DNA of 64,000 nt from Neofusicoccum parvum (Eukaryota > Ascomycota > Dothideomycetes > Botryosphaeriales > Botryosphaeriaceae): assembly GCA_020912385.1 (NCBI GenBank), contig CP087210.1:3156111-3220110 (forward strand), given 5' to 3'. The position numbers and the translations under genes were made by a program. Below are positions 53,314 to 63,878 of this stretch, piece by piece; the stretch's first letter is position 1; each line of letters starts with the position of its first letter. The notes under the pieces were generated by a model. That model had not been told where the DNA came from. It made no database searches and worked only from the letters and a program-made list of their open reading frames with translations.

Positions 53314-56300
53314 CAGTAATAGTAGCAGCTGCCAGTACGTCTGCAGGAATGAAAGGATGATGAAAGAGCACTGGCGCACCGAGCACGGATGGTCGATTGG
53401 AGGAGGCAAAGGCCGGCAGAGCAGGATGGTGGAAGAGGGGTTGAATAAGAGGTTCCAAGAGGCGGTAAAGCAGGTCTACTGCCAGCGCTTCTTCCCCACC
53501 TTCCACGGCTCGCAGTACTTTGAAGTGTGCCAGCCAGAGGAGCAAGCGCAGCAGGAGGACCAGGCGCAGCCCGCCCAGGAGGGAGGGGAGAGAGGGGAGG
53601 GAGGAGGGGAGCAGCTGTGGCAGCAGGCGTGGAACAAGGCGAACCAGAACTGGGAGGAGCTGGAGAAGCGGGCCCGGGCCACCATCGAGGAAGGAGAGAA
53701 GGACGAGGTCAGCCCGTGGCTGGACAGGACGCAGTGGCTGCCGTATCTGGCGCGGCTGGACCGCGACGATCTGCTAGCGTCGGTTGAGGAGCCCAACGCC
53801 AACCCGGACAGGCCAGAGGAGGAGGAGGAGCCGGCGGCAGCGGCCATCTGGAAAGCCATGGACGAGGTTGCGCGCATCGGCCAGCAGGCGGTGACCCAGC
53901 AGGTCGGCATATTCATCCGCATGGAGCTGATGAGGACGGAGAAGCACCAGAACCGGTACCACCCGCTGCAGCCGTACATGGAGGAAAACGCGGTCGCGGA
54001 CAGGTCGAGGGCGTGGAAGCAGGTGCTGATGTTCTTCGTCAGGACGCAGCAGGAGCATGACTGGAGAAGCCCAGAGTACAGGTTCACCCGCAGGCAGTCC
54101 AGGGCATTCACCAGGCTGATGGAGGAGGCAGAGCAAGCTGTAAAGAAGCAAGAAGAAGGGAAAGGGGGAGGAAGAGATAAAGAAGAAAGCGAGGAAGAAG
54201 AGGGAGGAAGAAGTGATGGTGATGATGATGATGATAATGAAGAAGAAGAAGGAGCTGGTTTAGAAGAGCAGCAGCAGCAGCAGCTGCCACCAAAGCTGTC
54301 CGGGATCCAGAAGGCGTGCTTGGACTTTTGCATTGAACTGCTGAACCAGAGGATCACGCAGCGCGAGTACGACAGCGCTCTGGTCTGCGCTCTGGCGGTG
54401 CAGGGGGTCACGCCCACCGGCTGGAGGGAGCCGGGTCTGTACACGGCGATTCTGTCGGCCATCATCAAGGTGGGGCGCTTCATGGTGGTGCAGAAGGCGC
54501 TGGAGATGGCGGGTCCAGCAGCAGCAGCAGCAGCAGCAGCAGAAGGGGAGGAGGATGGTAGGGAGGAGTTTAGCAGTGGGGGCAGCGCATGGGACTTTGA
54601 GAAGGAGGAGGAGGAGGAGGAGGAGGAGGAGGAGGAGGAGGAGGAGGAGGAGGACGGCGCTGGCGGTTATGGTGGAGGCGATGCTGGCGGCAGCAGCAGT
54701 AGCAGCAGCAGTAGCAGCCAGGGCGGCAGGAGCAGCAGCAGCCAGGGCGGCAGGAGCAGCGCCGGCCAGGGCAGCGCCGGCCAGGGCAGCGCCGGCCAGA
54801 GCAGCAGTGGCCAGGACAGCAGCAGGAACAGCGGCCAGGGCAGCGCCAGGGACAGCAGTGGGCGCAGCGGGCGCAGCCAGGGCGGCAGGAGCAGTAGCAG
54901 CCAGGGCAGCGCCGGCCAGAGCAGCAGTGGCCAGGACAGCAGTGGCCAGGATAGCGCCAGCAGCAGGACCAGCAGCGGCCAGGGCAGCAGCAGGAACAGC
55001 GGCCAGGGCAGCGCCAGGGACAGCAGTGGGCGCAGCCAGCGCAGCCAGCGCAGCCAGCGCAGCCAGCGCAGCCAGATGAAGATGAGCTGCTTAGAGCTGG
55101 TGACCAAGATGATGGACAGCTTCATGATCCGAGGCAGCCACAGTCCCATGCAGTGGATACTGGATCTGCGCACTTACGGGATGAAGATCCACTACAACAC
55201 CACCACCAAGGGCCATGTGGGATGGAATGGGCGGGAGCAGCTGCTGTACCAGGGCATCCAGTTCACCATGGCCAAGTTCAGGGGCATGGTGCACGGCTTG
55301 CTGAACGACACTCGCCAGCTGCTGCTCCAGGAGCTGCTGTTTGGCGGCTACAGCAGCCACAAGAAAGAGCATAGGGAAATGGACGTGCTAGCAGTGCCGT
55401 GGCATTCCATCAGGGACAACCCAGCTGAGGAGCGCAGAGGGTGGAGCTTTCTGCAGGACCAGCGCACCAGGCTGCCAGCAGACGGGAACACTTGGTTGTT
55501 CAACAGGATCATGGGAATCACTGCTGCGAGGAAGAGGTTCACCAGGGAAAACGCGAGCTCAGGCATCAGCAGGCAGGCGGTAGATGCATATGCAGCGCAG
55601 GTGGCCGAGTTTAGGGAGAAGCTGCTACTGCTGATGCACATTACCGGTGGACAGCCGGCAAGAGGGCCGGAGATTCTCAGCATCAGGCATAGCAATACGG
55701 CCAAGGGAGGGCACCGCAACATCTTCGTGGAGGATGGGCTGGTTGTGTTCGTCACGCGCTACCACAAGGGCTACGCCATGTCCGGGGATGTCAAGGTGAT
55801 CCACAGGTATCTGCCCAGGGAGGTGGGCGAGCTGGTGGTGTGGTATCTATGGCTAGTCTTGCCATTCCACCAGCGCATGCTGGCAGCAGTACGTGGGAGC
55901 GAGCAGATCTCAGCCCACATGTGGCCGGCGGAGGCGGGGGAGAAGAGGTGGACGACGGAGCGCATGAGGGAGGCGATGAAGAAGGAGAGCAGGATCGGCT
56001 TAGGCCAGGAGCTGACGGTCAGGGCGTACAGGGACGTCGCTATCGGCATCAGCAGGCGGTTCATGCGCGGCTCCAGCGCGTTCAGGGTAGACGAGGAGGG
56101 GGGAGAGAATGGGAATGAGCAGGAGCAGCAGCAGATGGAGGTGGGAGAAGACCGGGCAGCAGCAGCCATTGCAGACGCCCAGGCAGGACATACTTCCCAC
56201 ACTGCAGGCTTGATCTACGCGCGTGGGATGATGGAGCAGGCAGGTGTGGTGGCGGAGAAGAGGCTGCTGTTCCGTGCTTCCAGTACCGACTGGCACCGCT

Positions 56301-58165
56301 TCTTGGGCTTCCAGTCGGCATTTAAAAGCCAGGAACCGGCTGCTTCCAGGAAGAGGAAGCGCTGCCCGTTTGAGGATGACGCTGACGAGGAGCGGCTGGA
56401 CCGCTGGGCAAGGCTGAAGAGGGCCAACGTGAAGGAGCAGCTGCAAAGATTGATGGGAAAGGAAGCCGAGTTCCGCAGCATCCAGGAAGAGGCGGTGACC
56501 GCCATCCAGGCTGGAGTGAGCCCGGTGGTGGCAGTGATGCCGACTGGGGCTGGGAAAAGCATCTTGTTCATGCTGCCGGCTTGGACGGAGCCAGGAGGAA
56601 CAACGGTGGTGGTGGTACCGCTCATCGCGCTGCGAGCGGACATGAAAGAGCGCTGCAGCAAGCTGGGCATCAGCTGTGCAGAATGGGAGGCGAGGCGGCC
56701 ACCAGACGCGGAGTCCATCGTGCTGGTCACGCCAGAGGCAGCACTGAGCGACGAGTTCATGACGTTTTTGAACCGGCTCAGGGCGATGAGGCAGCTGGAC
56801 AGGATCATCATCGACGAGTGCCACGTGGTGCTGAACGACCAGGTGGACTTCCGCAAGCAGCTGCAGCAGCTGGGGAAGCTCATGGCGGCAGAAACGCAGA
56901 TGGTTCTGCTCACAGCGACGCTGCCACCCAGCAAAGAGGCGGAGCTGTGGCGCAGGATGGGCTGGACTGCGGCCGAGGTGGTGGTGTTCAGGGCGGTCAC
57001 TACCCGCAGAAACATCAGCTACCAGGTGGTGGGGGTGGAGTTGGAGGTGGAGGTGGAGAATGGAGGAGGGAGAGGAGGGAGAGGAGGGAGAGGAGGGAGA
57101 GGAGGGAGAGGAGGGAGAGGAGGGGGAGGAGGGAGAGGGGGAGGATGGCGAGGAAGACAAGGAGGGAAGGAGGCGCAGAATAGGAAAATAGAAGAGATGG
57201 TGGAAGAGGAACTACAGGCAACGGTGGAAGGAAAGGTGGTCATCTACTGCAACACAGTGACCAGGGTGAAGAGCTTGGTGGACGCAGGGCTGTTCCAGTG
57301 CGAGGCATTTTACAGCAAGATGTCAGAAGCTAGGAAGAAGGAGGTGCTAGAGGACTTCAAGGCGGGAGTGGTGCGTGTAGTGGTGGCCACCAGCGCGCTG
57401 GGCATGGGGATTGACATTCCAGGCATCAGGCTCATCATCCACACGGATGAGCCGCGGGATTTTCTGGACTACGCGCAGGAGAGCGGCAGGGCGGGAAGGG
57501 ATGGACTGGCCAGCAGAGCAGTGATGGTTCAGGGGGGGGAGAAGAGCGATGACCGGCTGGTAAGGCAGTATCTGGATGGGGGACTGTGTAGGAGAACGGT
57601 GATGGACGAGTTTTTAGATGGTAGTTTTAGGCGGATAGAATGCAGGCAGGAGGAGGGGGAAGAAAAGTGTGATTTTTGTAGAAGGAGCAGGGAGTCTAGG
57701 CGAGAGATCACGGATGATGATAATGATGATAATAATAAGGAGGAGGAGGTAGAGGAGGTAGATGAGATGGAAGAGGTAGATGAGGTGGAAGAGGTAGACA
57801 GGGAGGTAGAGGAAGAACAGAGGGTAGACCAGTACCAGCAGCGGCAGCAGGGGCAGCAGTGGAGGGAGCAGCAGCAAAGAGAGCAGCAGCAGAGGATGCG
57901 GCAGCAGGAAAATCAGCAGCAAAGAGAGCAGCAGCAGAGGATACGACAGCAGCAAAGAGAGAAGCAGCAGGAAAATCAGCGGGAAAGTCGGCAGGAAAGT
58001 CGGCAGGAAAGACAGCAGGAGGAAGAGCAGAGTACGCAACAAAGAGAATTAGATAGGCAGGAGTTTCAAAGGCAGCAGCAGCAGCAGGTAGGAATAAGGG
58101 TAAGGCAGGCCAGGCAGACACAACAGGTGTATGCGGATGCAGAACTGCTTCAGAGAAAGCTGTAG
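52994..58165 (+). CDS. TLH: Telomere-linked RecQ-type helicase (TLH) with OrsD-like and recombinase-like regions
   Basis: 1723 residues, intron-free; the start CCAAATGGCG is in good context. The N-terminus has a C2H2-like pair (C17, C20, H32, H37) and a second Cys/His set around the polyserine run, ending in VYCQRFFP, the layout I know from OrsD (DUF3505) proteins. The middle (residues 880-1080) resembles a tyrosine recombinase. The helicase has MPTGAGKS (K1188), DECH (1274-1277), LLTATLPP, ATSALGMGIDIPG and QESGRAGRDG (1495-1504), with a RecQ-type Cys cluster after. Low-complexity inserts (polySer, polyGlu, Ser/Gly/Gln, GGR repeats, Gln/Glu-rich tail) come from expanded triplets. RecQ-type TLHs are known at fungal chromosome ends (Ustilago, Magnaporthe, Metarhizium). 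A TAG at 58163 ends the frame before a conserved C-terminus. Confidence 0.92.
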
Positions 58166-58681
58166 AGGTGGAAGGGGGTGTGTTTGGTGTGCAAGGCAGC
58201 GGGCAGGGAAGACCAGCACAGTGTTAGCCACTGTCCAACAGAGCGGGGTAGGCAGGCGGATGGGGAGAGGCGCGAGATGCAGGGAAGAATCAGGTTTGAG
58301 AGGTACTCGGGCTGCTTTCGCTGCGGGGTACCACAGGCAATCTGCAACAGGTGGGAGAGTAATGGTAGGCAGGGGTGGCGGCAGGTTCATGGCAGCGAGT
58401 GCCAGTTCTTCGGGGTGATGATTGGTATATTATACGGGATCAAGCACGGGTATAAGACGGTGTGGAAGAGGTGGTTATTACGGCTAGGAGAGGAAGTAGT
58501 AGGAGCGGGAGTAGCGGCGGCGGCGGTAGAGGATAGAGATGAAGATAAAGATAGACTACTAGGATATCTTGGACAGGTATGGAGGAAGGACGAGCTCGAG
58601 AGTAATAACTTGGCTCGGGAGTTTTTATGGCTGATAGGAAGGGTGGAGAGCTTAATAGAGGAGAGAGGAGTAGGGAGATAA
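58166..58681 (+). other. In-phase continuation of TLH beyond the TAG: zinc-finger-like C-terminus
   Basis: 172 codons in the same frame as TLH, with VCLVCKAAGREDQHSVSHC and SGCFRCGVPQAICNRWE (CxxC, HxxxHC, CxxCx6C spacing) and a helical end (ELESNNLAREFLWLIGRVES). The second copy at 60366-60941 has CAG where this copy has TAG, so the stop is a C to T change and the full protein would be 1895 residues. Whether this domain is made here, by readthrough or not at all, is open. Confidence 0.75.
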
Positions 58682-58880
58682 TAAAGCTAATAGATAGATA
58701 GGGCTAGCTAGTAGGTAGAGCTAGTAAGATGGAACTAATAGAGGAGTAATAGTTGAAAAGAGTAGGAATAAACAAGAAAGATAGATTTTTAGGAATAATA
58801 ATAACTGGATGTACTATATGAGTAGAATTAAATGGAATTGAATACAGATATAAAGTGATATATAAAAGAGGTGAAAGATG
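58682..58880. repeat. TLH 3' AT-rich tail, unit 1
   Basis: AT-rich sequence ending GATATATAAAAGAGGTGAAAG, repeated as related versions at 61200-61245 and 63171-63230, each time just before a CTAGAA array. Confidence 0.7.
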
Positions 58881-59515
58881 GATTTAAAAGAACTAGAACT
58901 AGAATTAAAGCTAGGACTAGAATTAAAACTAGAGTTGAAACTAGAGGTAGAACTAGAATTAAAACTTGAATTAAAACTAGAAGTAGAAGTAGAATTAGAA
59001 GAACTAGAAGAACTAGAAGAACTAGAAGAACTAGAAGAACTAGAAGAACTAGAAGAACTAGAAGAACTAGAAGAACTAGAAGAACTAGAAGAACTAGAAG
59101 AATTAAAAAAAACAAAAAAAAAAAAAACAAAAAAAACTAGAAGGACTAGAAGAAGTAGAACTAGAATTAAAAGAACTAGAAGAACTAAAAGAATTAAAAA
59201 AGAATTAGAAGGACTAAAACTAAAACTAGAATTAGAAATTAAGACTAGAACTAGAGGTAGAACTAAAGGAACTAGAAGAACTAGAAGAATTAAAAAAGAA
59301 AAAAAAAAAAAAAAAAAAAAAAACTAGAAGGAACTAGAAGAAGTAGAACTAGAATTAGAAGAACTAGAACTAAAACTAGAATTAGAAACTAAGACTAGAA
59401 CTAGAACTAGAACTAGAACTAGAACTAGAACTAGAACTAGAACTAGAACTAGAGTTAAAACTAGAGGTAGAACTAAAACTAGAACTAAAAGAACTAGAAG
59501 AAGAATAATAGATTT
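58881..59515. repeat. CTAGAA hexanucleotide array, unit 1
   Basis: Runs of AACTAG and GAACTAGAA with A-rich interruptions (A21 near 59300). The Glu/Leu frames in it are spurious. Confidence 0.85.
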
Positions 59516-59554
59516 AAAAGTAGAGAGTAATAATTTAATATAGGAGTTTTTAAC

Positions 59555-59685
59555 AGTTAGTAAGAGTAGGGTGAGGGATAGTAATTTTGAGTAGGATGAG
59601 GGTTAGCAATTTTAAGTAGGGTAAGGGTTAGTAATTTTGAGTAGGGTGAGGGTTAGTAATTTTGAGTAGAGTGAGGGTGATGTAT
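59555..59685. repeat. 25-bp telomere-like tandem repeat, unit 1
   Basis: Four units of about 25 bp carrying AGGGTGAGGGTTAG and TAATTTTGA, i.e. degenerate TTAGGG sequence in telomere orientation. Confidence 0.8.
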
Positions 59686-60003
59686 ATAGTGGTAGTGGTG
59701 GTAGTGGCGGTGGCAGCAGTGGCGGCAGCAGCGGCAGCAGTAGTAGTAGTAGTAGCCAGGATAGTAGTAGGACTGGCAGCAGCTTAGGGCAACGATGGTA
59801 GTAGTAGCAGCTAGGATAGCAGCAGGACTAGTAGTAGAGGAAGCACTAGCAGCAGTAATAGCAAAGGGAGTAGGAGAGGATGTAGCAGAGGGAGCAGCAG
59901 CAACTACAGTAGGAAAGGGAGTAGGAGAGGACGTAGTAGAGGGAGTAGCAGAGGGAGCAGTAGAGGGAGCACCAGTAGCAGTAGCAGCAGAGGGAGCACT
60001 ACT

Positions 60004-60035
<32 letters not shown>

Positions 60036-60365
60036 AGGGAGCAGCAGCAGCAGCAAAGAGAGCAGGAGAGGACGCAGCAAAGGGAGTAGTAAAGAAAGCA
60101 GTAGTGGCAGTAGGAGCAGTAGCAGCAAAGGGAGCAGTAAAGAAAGCAGCAGTAGTAGTAGGAGCAGTAGTAAAGAGAGCAGCAGAGGACGTAGCAAGAA
60201 GAGCAGTAGAGAATACAGCAGGAAAATCAGCAGGAAAGTCGGCAGGGAAGTTGGAAGGAAGAGCAGAGTACGTAATAAAGAGAATTAGACAGGTAGGAGT
60301 TTCGAAGGCAGCAGCAGCAGCAGCAGGTAGGAATAAGGGTAAGGCAGGCCAGGCAGACATAATAG
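59670..60365 (+). pseudogene. TLH copy 2: 5' leader fused to Gln-rich C-terminal region
   Basis: Starts with a GGCGG/GCAGC leader like that upstream of the intact TLH, then jumps to an expanded and altered version of the Gln/Glu-rich tail; the whole N-terminal, recombinase-like and helicase portions are missing. CAA and CAG codons have become TAA and TAG just before 60366. Confidence 0.65.
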
Positions 60366-60941
60366 GTGTATACAGATGCAGAACTGCTTCAGAGAAAGCT
60401 GCAGAGGTGGAAGAGGGTGTGTTTAGTGTGCAAGGCAGCGGGTAGGGAAGACCAGCACAGTGTTAGCCACTGTCCAACAGAGCGGGGTAGGCAGGCAGAT
60501 GGGGAGAGGCGCGAGATGCAGGGAAGAATCAGGTTTGAGAGGTACTCGGGCTGCTTTCGCTGCGGGGTACCACAGGCAATCTGCAACAGGTGGGAGAGTA
60601 ATGGTAGGCAGGGGTGGCGGCAGGTTCAGGGCAGCGAGTGCCAGTTCTTCGGGGTGATGATTGGTACGTTGTACGGGATCAAGCACGGGTATCAAAGGGT
60701 GTGGAAGAGGTGGTTGTTACGGCTAGGAGAGAAGGAAGTAGTAGGAGGAGTGGTAGCGGCGGCAGTGGCGGCAGCGGTAGAGGATGGAGATGGAGATGGA
60801 GATGGAGATGGAGATGAAGATAAAGATAGACTACTAGGATATCTTGGACAGGCATGGAGGAAGGACGAGCTCGAGAGCAATAACTTGGCTCGAGAGTTTT
60901 TATGGCTGACAGGAAGGGTGGAGAGCTTAATAGAGGAGTAG
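60366..60941 (+). pseudogene. TLH copy 2: C-terminal zinc-finger-like domain
   Basis: 191 codons almost identical to 58139-58681, including VCLVCKAAGREDQHSVSHC and CFRCGVPQAICNRW, with CAG in place of the TAG at 58163 and an expanded GATGGA run near 60785. The domain is open, but no sensible start or upstream gene is left, so it is probably not expressed on its own. Confidence 0.8.
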
Positions 60942-61245
60942 GAAGAGGGGTAGGGAAGTAATAGAGCTAATGGAAATAGATGGATAGGACTAGCTAGTAG
61001 GTAGAGAGAGCTAGTAAAATTTTAGAACTAATAGAGAAAGAAGTAATAGTTGAAAAAGAGTAGGTAGAAATAAATAAGAAAGATGGATTTAAAAAGAATA
61101 AATGAATAAATAAATAAACAAATAAATAAATAGTAAGTACCAGTTTATTTTAGAAATAATAATAGCTGGATAAGTATTACTATATAAATAGAATTGAGTG
61201 GAATTAAATACGAATATTAAGTAATATATATAGAAGAGGTAAAAG
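60942..61245. repeat. TLH 3' AT-rich tail, unit 2
   Basis: Matches the tail after unit 1 with an AATAAATAAATA expansion near 61100. Confidence 0.7.
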
Positions 61246-61555
61246 ATGGATTTTAAAAAAAAACTAGAACTAGAACTAGAACTAGAACTAGAATTAAAGC
61301 TAGAACTAGAATTAAAACTAGAGTTAAAACTAGAGTTAAAACCAGAAGTAGAAGTAGAAGTAGAAGTAGAAGTAGAAGTAGAAGTAGAAATAAAATTAGA
61401 AGAACTAGAAGAACTAGAAGAACTAGAAGAACTAGAAGAACTAGAAGAACTAGAAGAACTAGAAGAACTAGAAAGAAGTAGAAGTAACTAGAATTAAAAG
61501 TTAGAACTAGAAATAGAAGTAGAATTTTAGAAGAACTAGAAGAACTAGAACTAAA
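61246..61555. repeat. CTAGAA array, unit 2
   Basis: Same hexanucleotide as unit 1, with AGTAGA runs at 61345-61390. Confidence 0.85.
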
Positions 61556-61664
61556 TAAAGGAAGGTAGAAGAAGAAGAAGAAGAGTATAAAAGAGAAGAA
61601 ATTAAATAGAAAGAAAGTAAAAGATATAATAGAAATAGAGGTAGTAAAAGTAGAATAAGAGTTG

Positions 61665-61760
61665 ATAATTTTAGACTAGGGTGAGGGTTAGTAATTTTAG
61701 ACTAGGGTGAGGGTTAGTAATTTTAGATTAGGGTGAGGGTTAGTAATTTTAAATAGGAAC
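61665..61760. repeat. Telomere-like tandem repeat, unit 2
   Basis: Three copies of TTAGACTAGGGTGAGGGTTAG followed by TAATTT, related to the 25-bp unit at 59555. Confidence 0.8.
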
Positions 61761-62128
61761 TAGAACTAGAACTAGGGACTAGAACTAGGGACTAGAACTA
61801 GAACTAGAACTAGAACTAGGGACTAGAACTAGGGACTAGAACTAGAACTAGAACTAGAACTAGGGACTAGAACTAGAACTAGAACTAGAACTAGAATTAG
61901 AATTAGAAGAGTTGAAACTAGAAGTAAAGCTAGAAAAAAAAAGAAGTAGAAGTAAAACTAGAAGTAGAACTAGAAATAGAAAATTAAAAGTAGAACTAGA
62001 AATAGAATTAAAAGTAGGACTAGAAGTAGAATTAAAAGTAGAACTAGAACTAAGAACTAGAAGTAGAACTAGGAAGTAATAGTAGAAGTAATAGTAGAAG
62101 TAGAAGTAGAATTATAACTAGAACTAAC
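61761..62128. repeat. ACTAGAACTAGGG / CTAGAA mixed array
   Basis: CTAGAA repeats with interspersed AACTAGGGACTAG, which again look like telomere-related drift. Confidence 0.75.
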
Positions 62129-62164
62129 AAACTCCTGCACAGCAGGAGATATCGACGTCGAGGG
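62129..62164. repeat. Short conserved hairpin element, copy 2
   Basis: CTCCTGCACAGCAGGAG (7-bp stem, 3-nt loop) followed by ATATCGACGTCGAGG. Telomere-like GGAGTTAGGGTTAGGGTTA follows at 62166. Near copy at 51361-51397. Confidence 0.5.
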
Positions 62165-62223
62165 TTGGAGTTAGGGTTAGGGTTATTAGAAGAATAGAGA
62201 GTAATAAAATAGAGAGAGATTAG

Positions 62224-62835
62224 ACCCACCACTAACCCGTTAGTAAAGAGCCCGGCTCAGCCGGCCGCTAGAGGCAGTTAGGGTTGATAGAGAGAGGTAG
62301 TTAGGGTTGGTAGAGGGAGGTAGTTGGAGGGGTTGGGCCCACTAACCCGTCAGTAAAGAGCCCGGCTCAGCCGGCCGCCGGAGGCAGTTAGGGTTGATGG
62401 AGTGGAGTGAAGTGGAGGGAAGGAGTGGAGGGAAGGAGTGAAGGTGGAGGGTTAGGCCCACTAACCCGTCCGAGAGGAGCCCGGCTCAGCCGGCCGCCGG
62501 AGGCAGTTAGGGTTGGTAGAGGGAGGTAGTTGGAGGGGTTGGGCCCACTAACCCGTCAGTAAAGAGCCCGGCTCAGCCGGCCGCCGGAGGCAGTTAGGGT
62601 TGATGGAGTGGAGTAGAGGTGGAGGGAAGGAGTAAAGGTAGAGAGTTAGGCCCACTAACCCGTCCGAGAGGAGCCCGGCTCAGCCGGCCGCCGGAGGCAG
62701 TTAGGGTTGATGGAGAGAGGTAGTTAGAGTTGGTAGAGGGAGGTAGTTGGAGGGGTTAGGCCCACTAACCCGTCAGTAAAGAGCCCGGCTCAGCCGGCCG
62801 CCGGAGGCAGTTAGGGTTGGTAGAAGGAGGTAGTT
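62224..62835. repeat. Minisatellite of six units with inverted telomere-like motifs
   Basis: Six units, 88-119 bp apart (starts near 62230, 62340, 62458, 62546, 62651, 62761). Each core has CACTAACCCGT, then CCGGCTCAGCCGG (perfect 6-bp inverted repeat around one C), then CAGTTAGGGTTG. Two core types (GTCAGTAAAGAG and GTCCGAGAGGAG) broadly alternate. Between cores are variable GGAGGTAGTTGG or GGAGTGGAG stretches. Confidence 0.9.
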
Positions 62836-62869
62836 AGAGTTAGTAGAGGTTATAGCGGCTAGAAGAGAG

Positions 62870-63025
62870 AGAAGTAGAAGTAAGAATAACTAGTAGTAGA
62901 GGATAAGAATAAAGATAAAGATAAGTTACTAAGATATCTTAAATAGACATAGAGAAAGGATAAGCTCGAGAGTAATAACTTAGCTTAGAAGCTTTTATAG
63001 CTGATAGGAAGGGTAGAGAAAAATA
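62870..63025 (+). pseudogene. TLH copy 3: RIP-mutated C-terminal fragment
   Basis: About 150 bp matching the last coding part of TLH (GGATAAGCTCGAGAGTAATA against GGACGAGCTCGAGAGTAATA) with almost all differences C to T or G to A. It is the most damaged of the three units and the nearest to the telomere. Confidence 0.75.
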
Positions 63026-63230
63026 AAATAAAAAATAAAAATAAAAATTAAAATAAAAATAAAAAAGATAGTAGAATAAAGAGGAAGTTTTAAATACTAT
63101 AATAACTAGTAATAAGTAAAAATAAGGGTGAGATAAATCAAGTAAATATTAATAGAGGGGTATTTTTATAGAATTAAATAATAAATATTAAGTAATATAA
63201 AAGAGGTAGAAGGTAGGTGGGTTTAAAAGA
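63026..63230. repeat. TLH 3' AT-rich tail, unit 3
   Basis: AT-rich, ending in a version of the GTAATATAAAAGAGGTAGAAG block seen before the other CTAGAA arrays. Confidence 0.65.
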
Positions 63231-63400
63231 AGTAGAACTAGAAGAAGTAGAACTAGAAGAAGTAGAACTAGAAGAAGTAGAAGTAGAACTAGAAGAAGTA
63301 GAACTAGAAGAAGTAGAACTAGAACTAGAAGAAGTAGAACTAGAAGAAGTAGAACTAGAACTAGAACTAGAAGAAGTAAAAAGAAGTAATAGATAGATTA
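63231..63400. repeat. CTAGAAGAAGTAGAA array, unit 3
   Basis: A 15-bp version of the CTAGAA repeat, with shorter CTAGAA steps mixed in. Confidence 0.8.
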
Positions 63401-63539
63401 TTAAACTACTATAGTATAGTTGATAAAAAATAATTTAAAAGTATAAAAGAGAAGAAATTAAATAGAAGGAAAAGTAAGAGATAATAGAAATAGAGAATAA
63501 TAATTTAATATAAAAGTTTTTATAGTTGGTAAAAGTAGG

Positions 63540-63660
63540 ATAAGAGTTAGTAATTTTAGACTAGGGTGAGGGTGAGGGTGAGGGTGAGGGATAGTAATTT
63601 TAAACTAGGGTGAGGGTTAGTAATTTTAAGTAGAGTGAGGATTAGTAATTTTAACTAGAA
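63540..63660. repeat. Telomere-like tandem repeat, unit 3
   Basis: GGGTGA steps and TTAGTAATTTTA blocks, the third copy of the telomere-like array. Confidence 0.75.
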
Positions 63661-63878
63661 TAAGAGTAATATACATAATAATAGTAGTAGGAAAATAAAA
63701 CTAGGACTAGAATTAGAACTAGAATTAAAAGAGTTAAAACTAGAAGTAAAGCTAGAAGAAGAAGAAGAAAAAGAAGAAAAAAAAGAAAAAGAAAAAAAAG
63801 AAGTAGAAGTAGAACTAGAAGTAGAAGTAGAAAAAAAATAATAGAAGAAGAATAAAAGATAATAGAATAAATTAAAAG
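63661..63878. other. A/G-rich subtelomeric end
   Basis: Starts like the leader that follows the other telomere-like arrays (GTAATATACATAATAATAG), then A/G-rich CTAGAA-related sequence up to the telomere. Confidence 0.55.

Noticed and set aside
53014..55173. Minus-strand and alternate-frame ORFs across the TLH gene (polyLeu, polyAla, polyArg)
   Set aside because: Shadows of GC-rich triplet repeats in TLH; the plus-strand frame carries all the domain evidence.
52994..58165. TLH as a Helitron helicase
   Set aside because: The motifs are RecQ-type (DECH, QESGRAGRDG), not Pif1, and no Rep domain or Helitron ends were found; the hairpins at 51361 and 62129 are too weak to argue otherwise.
58878..59327. 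Long Glu/Leu-rich open frames in the CTAGAA arrays (also at 61246-61491 and on the minus strand)
   Set aside because: They are translations of a hexanucleotide repeat with no stop in some frames, without start context or domain.
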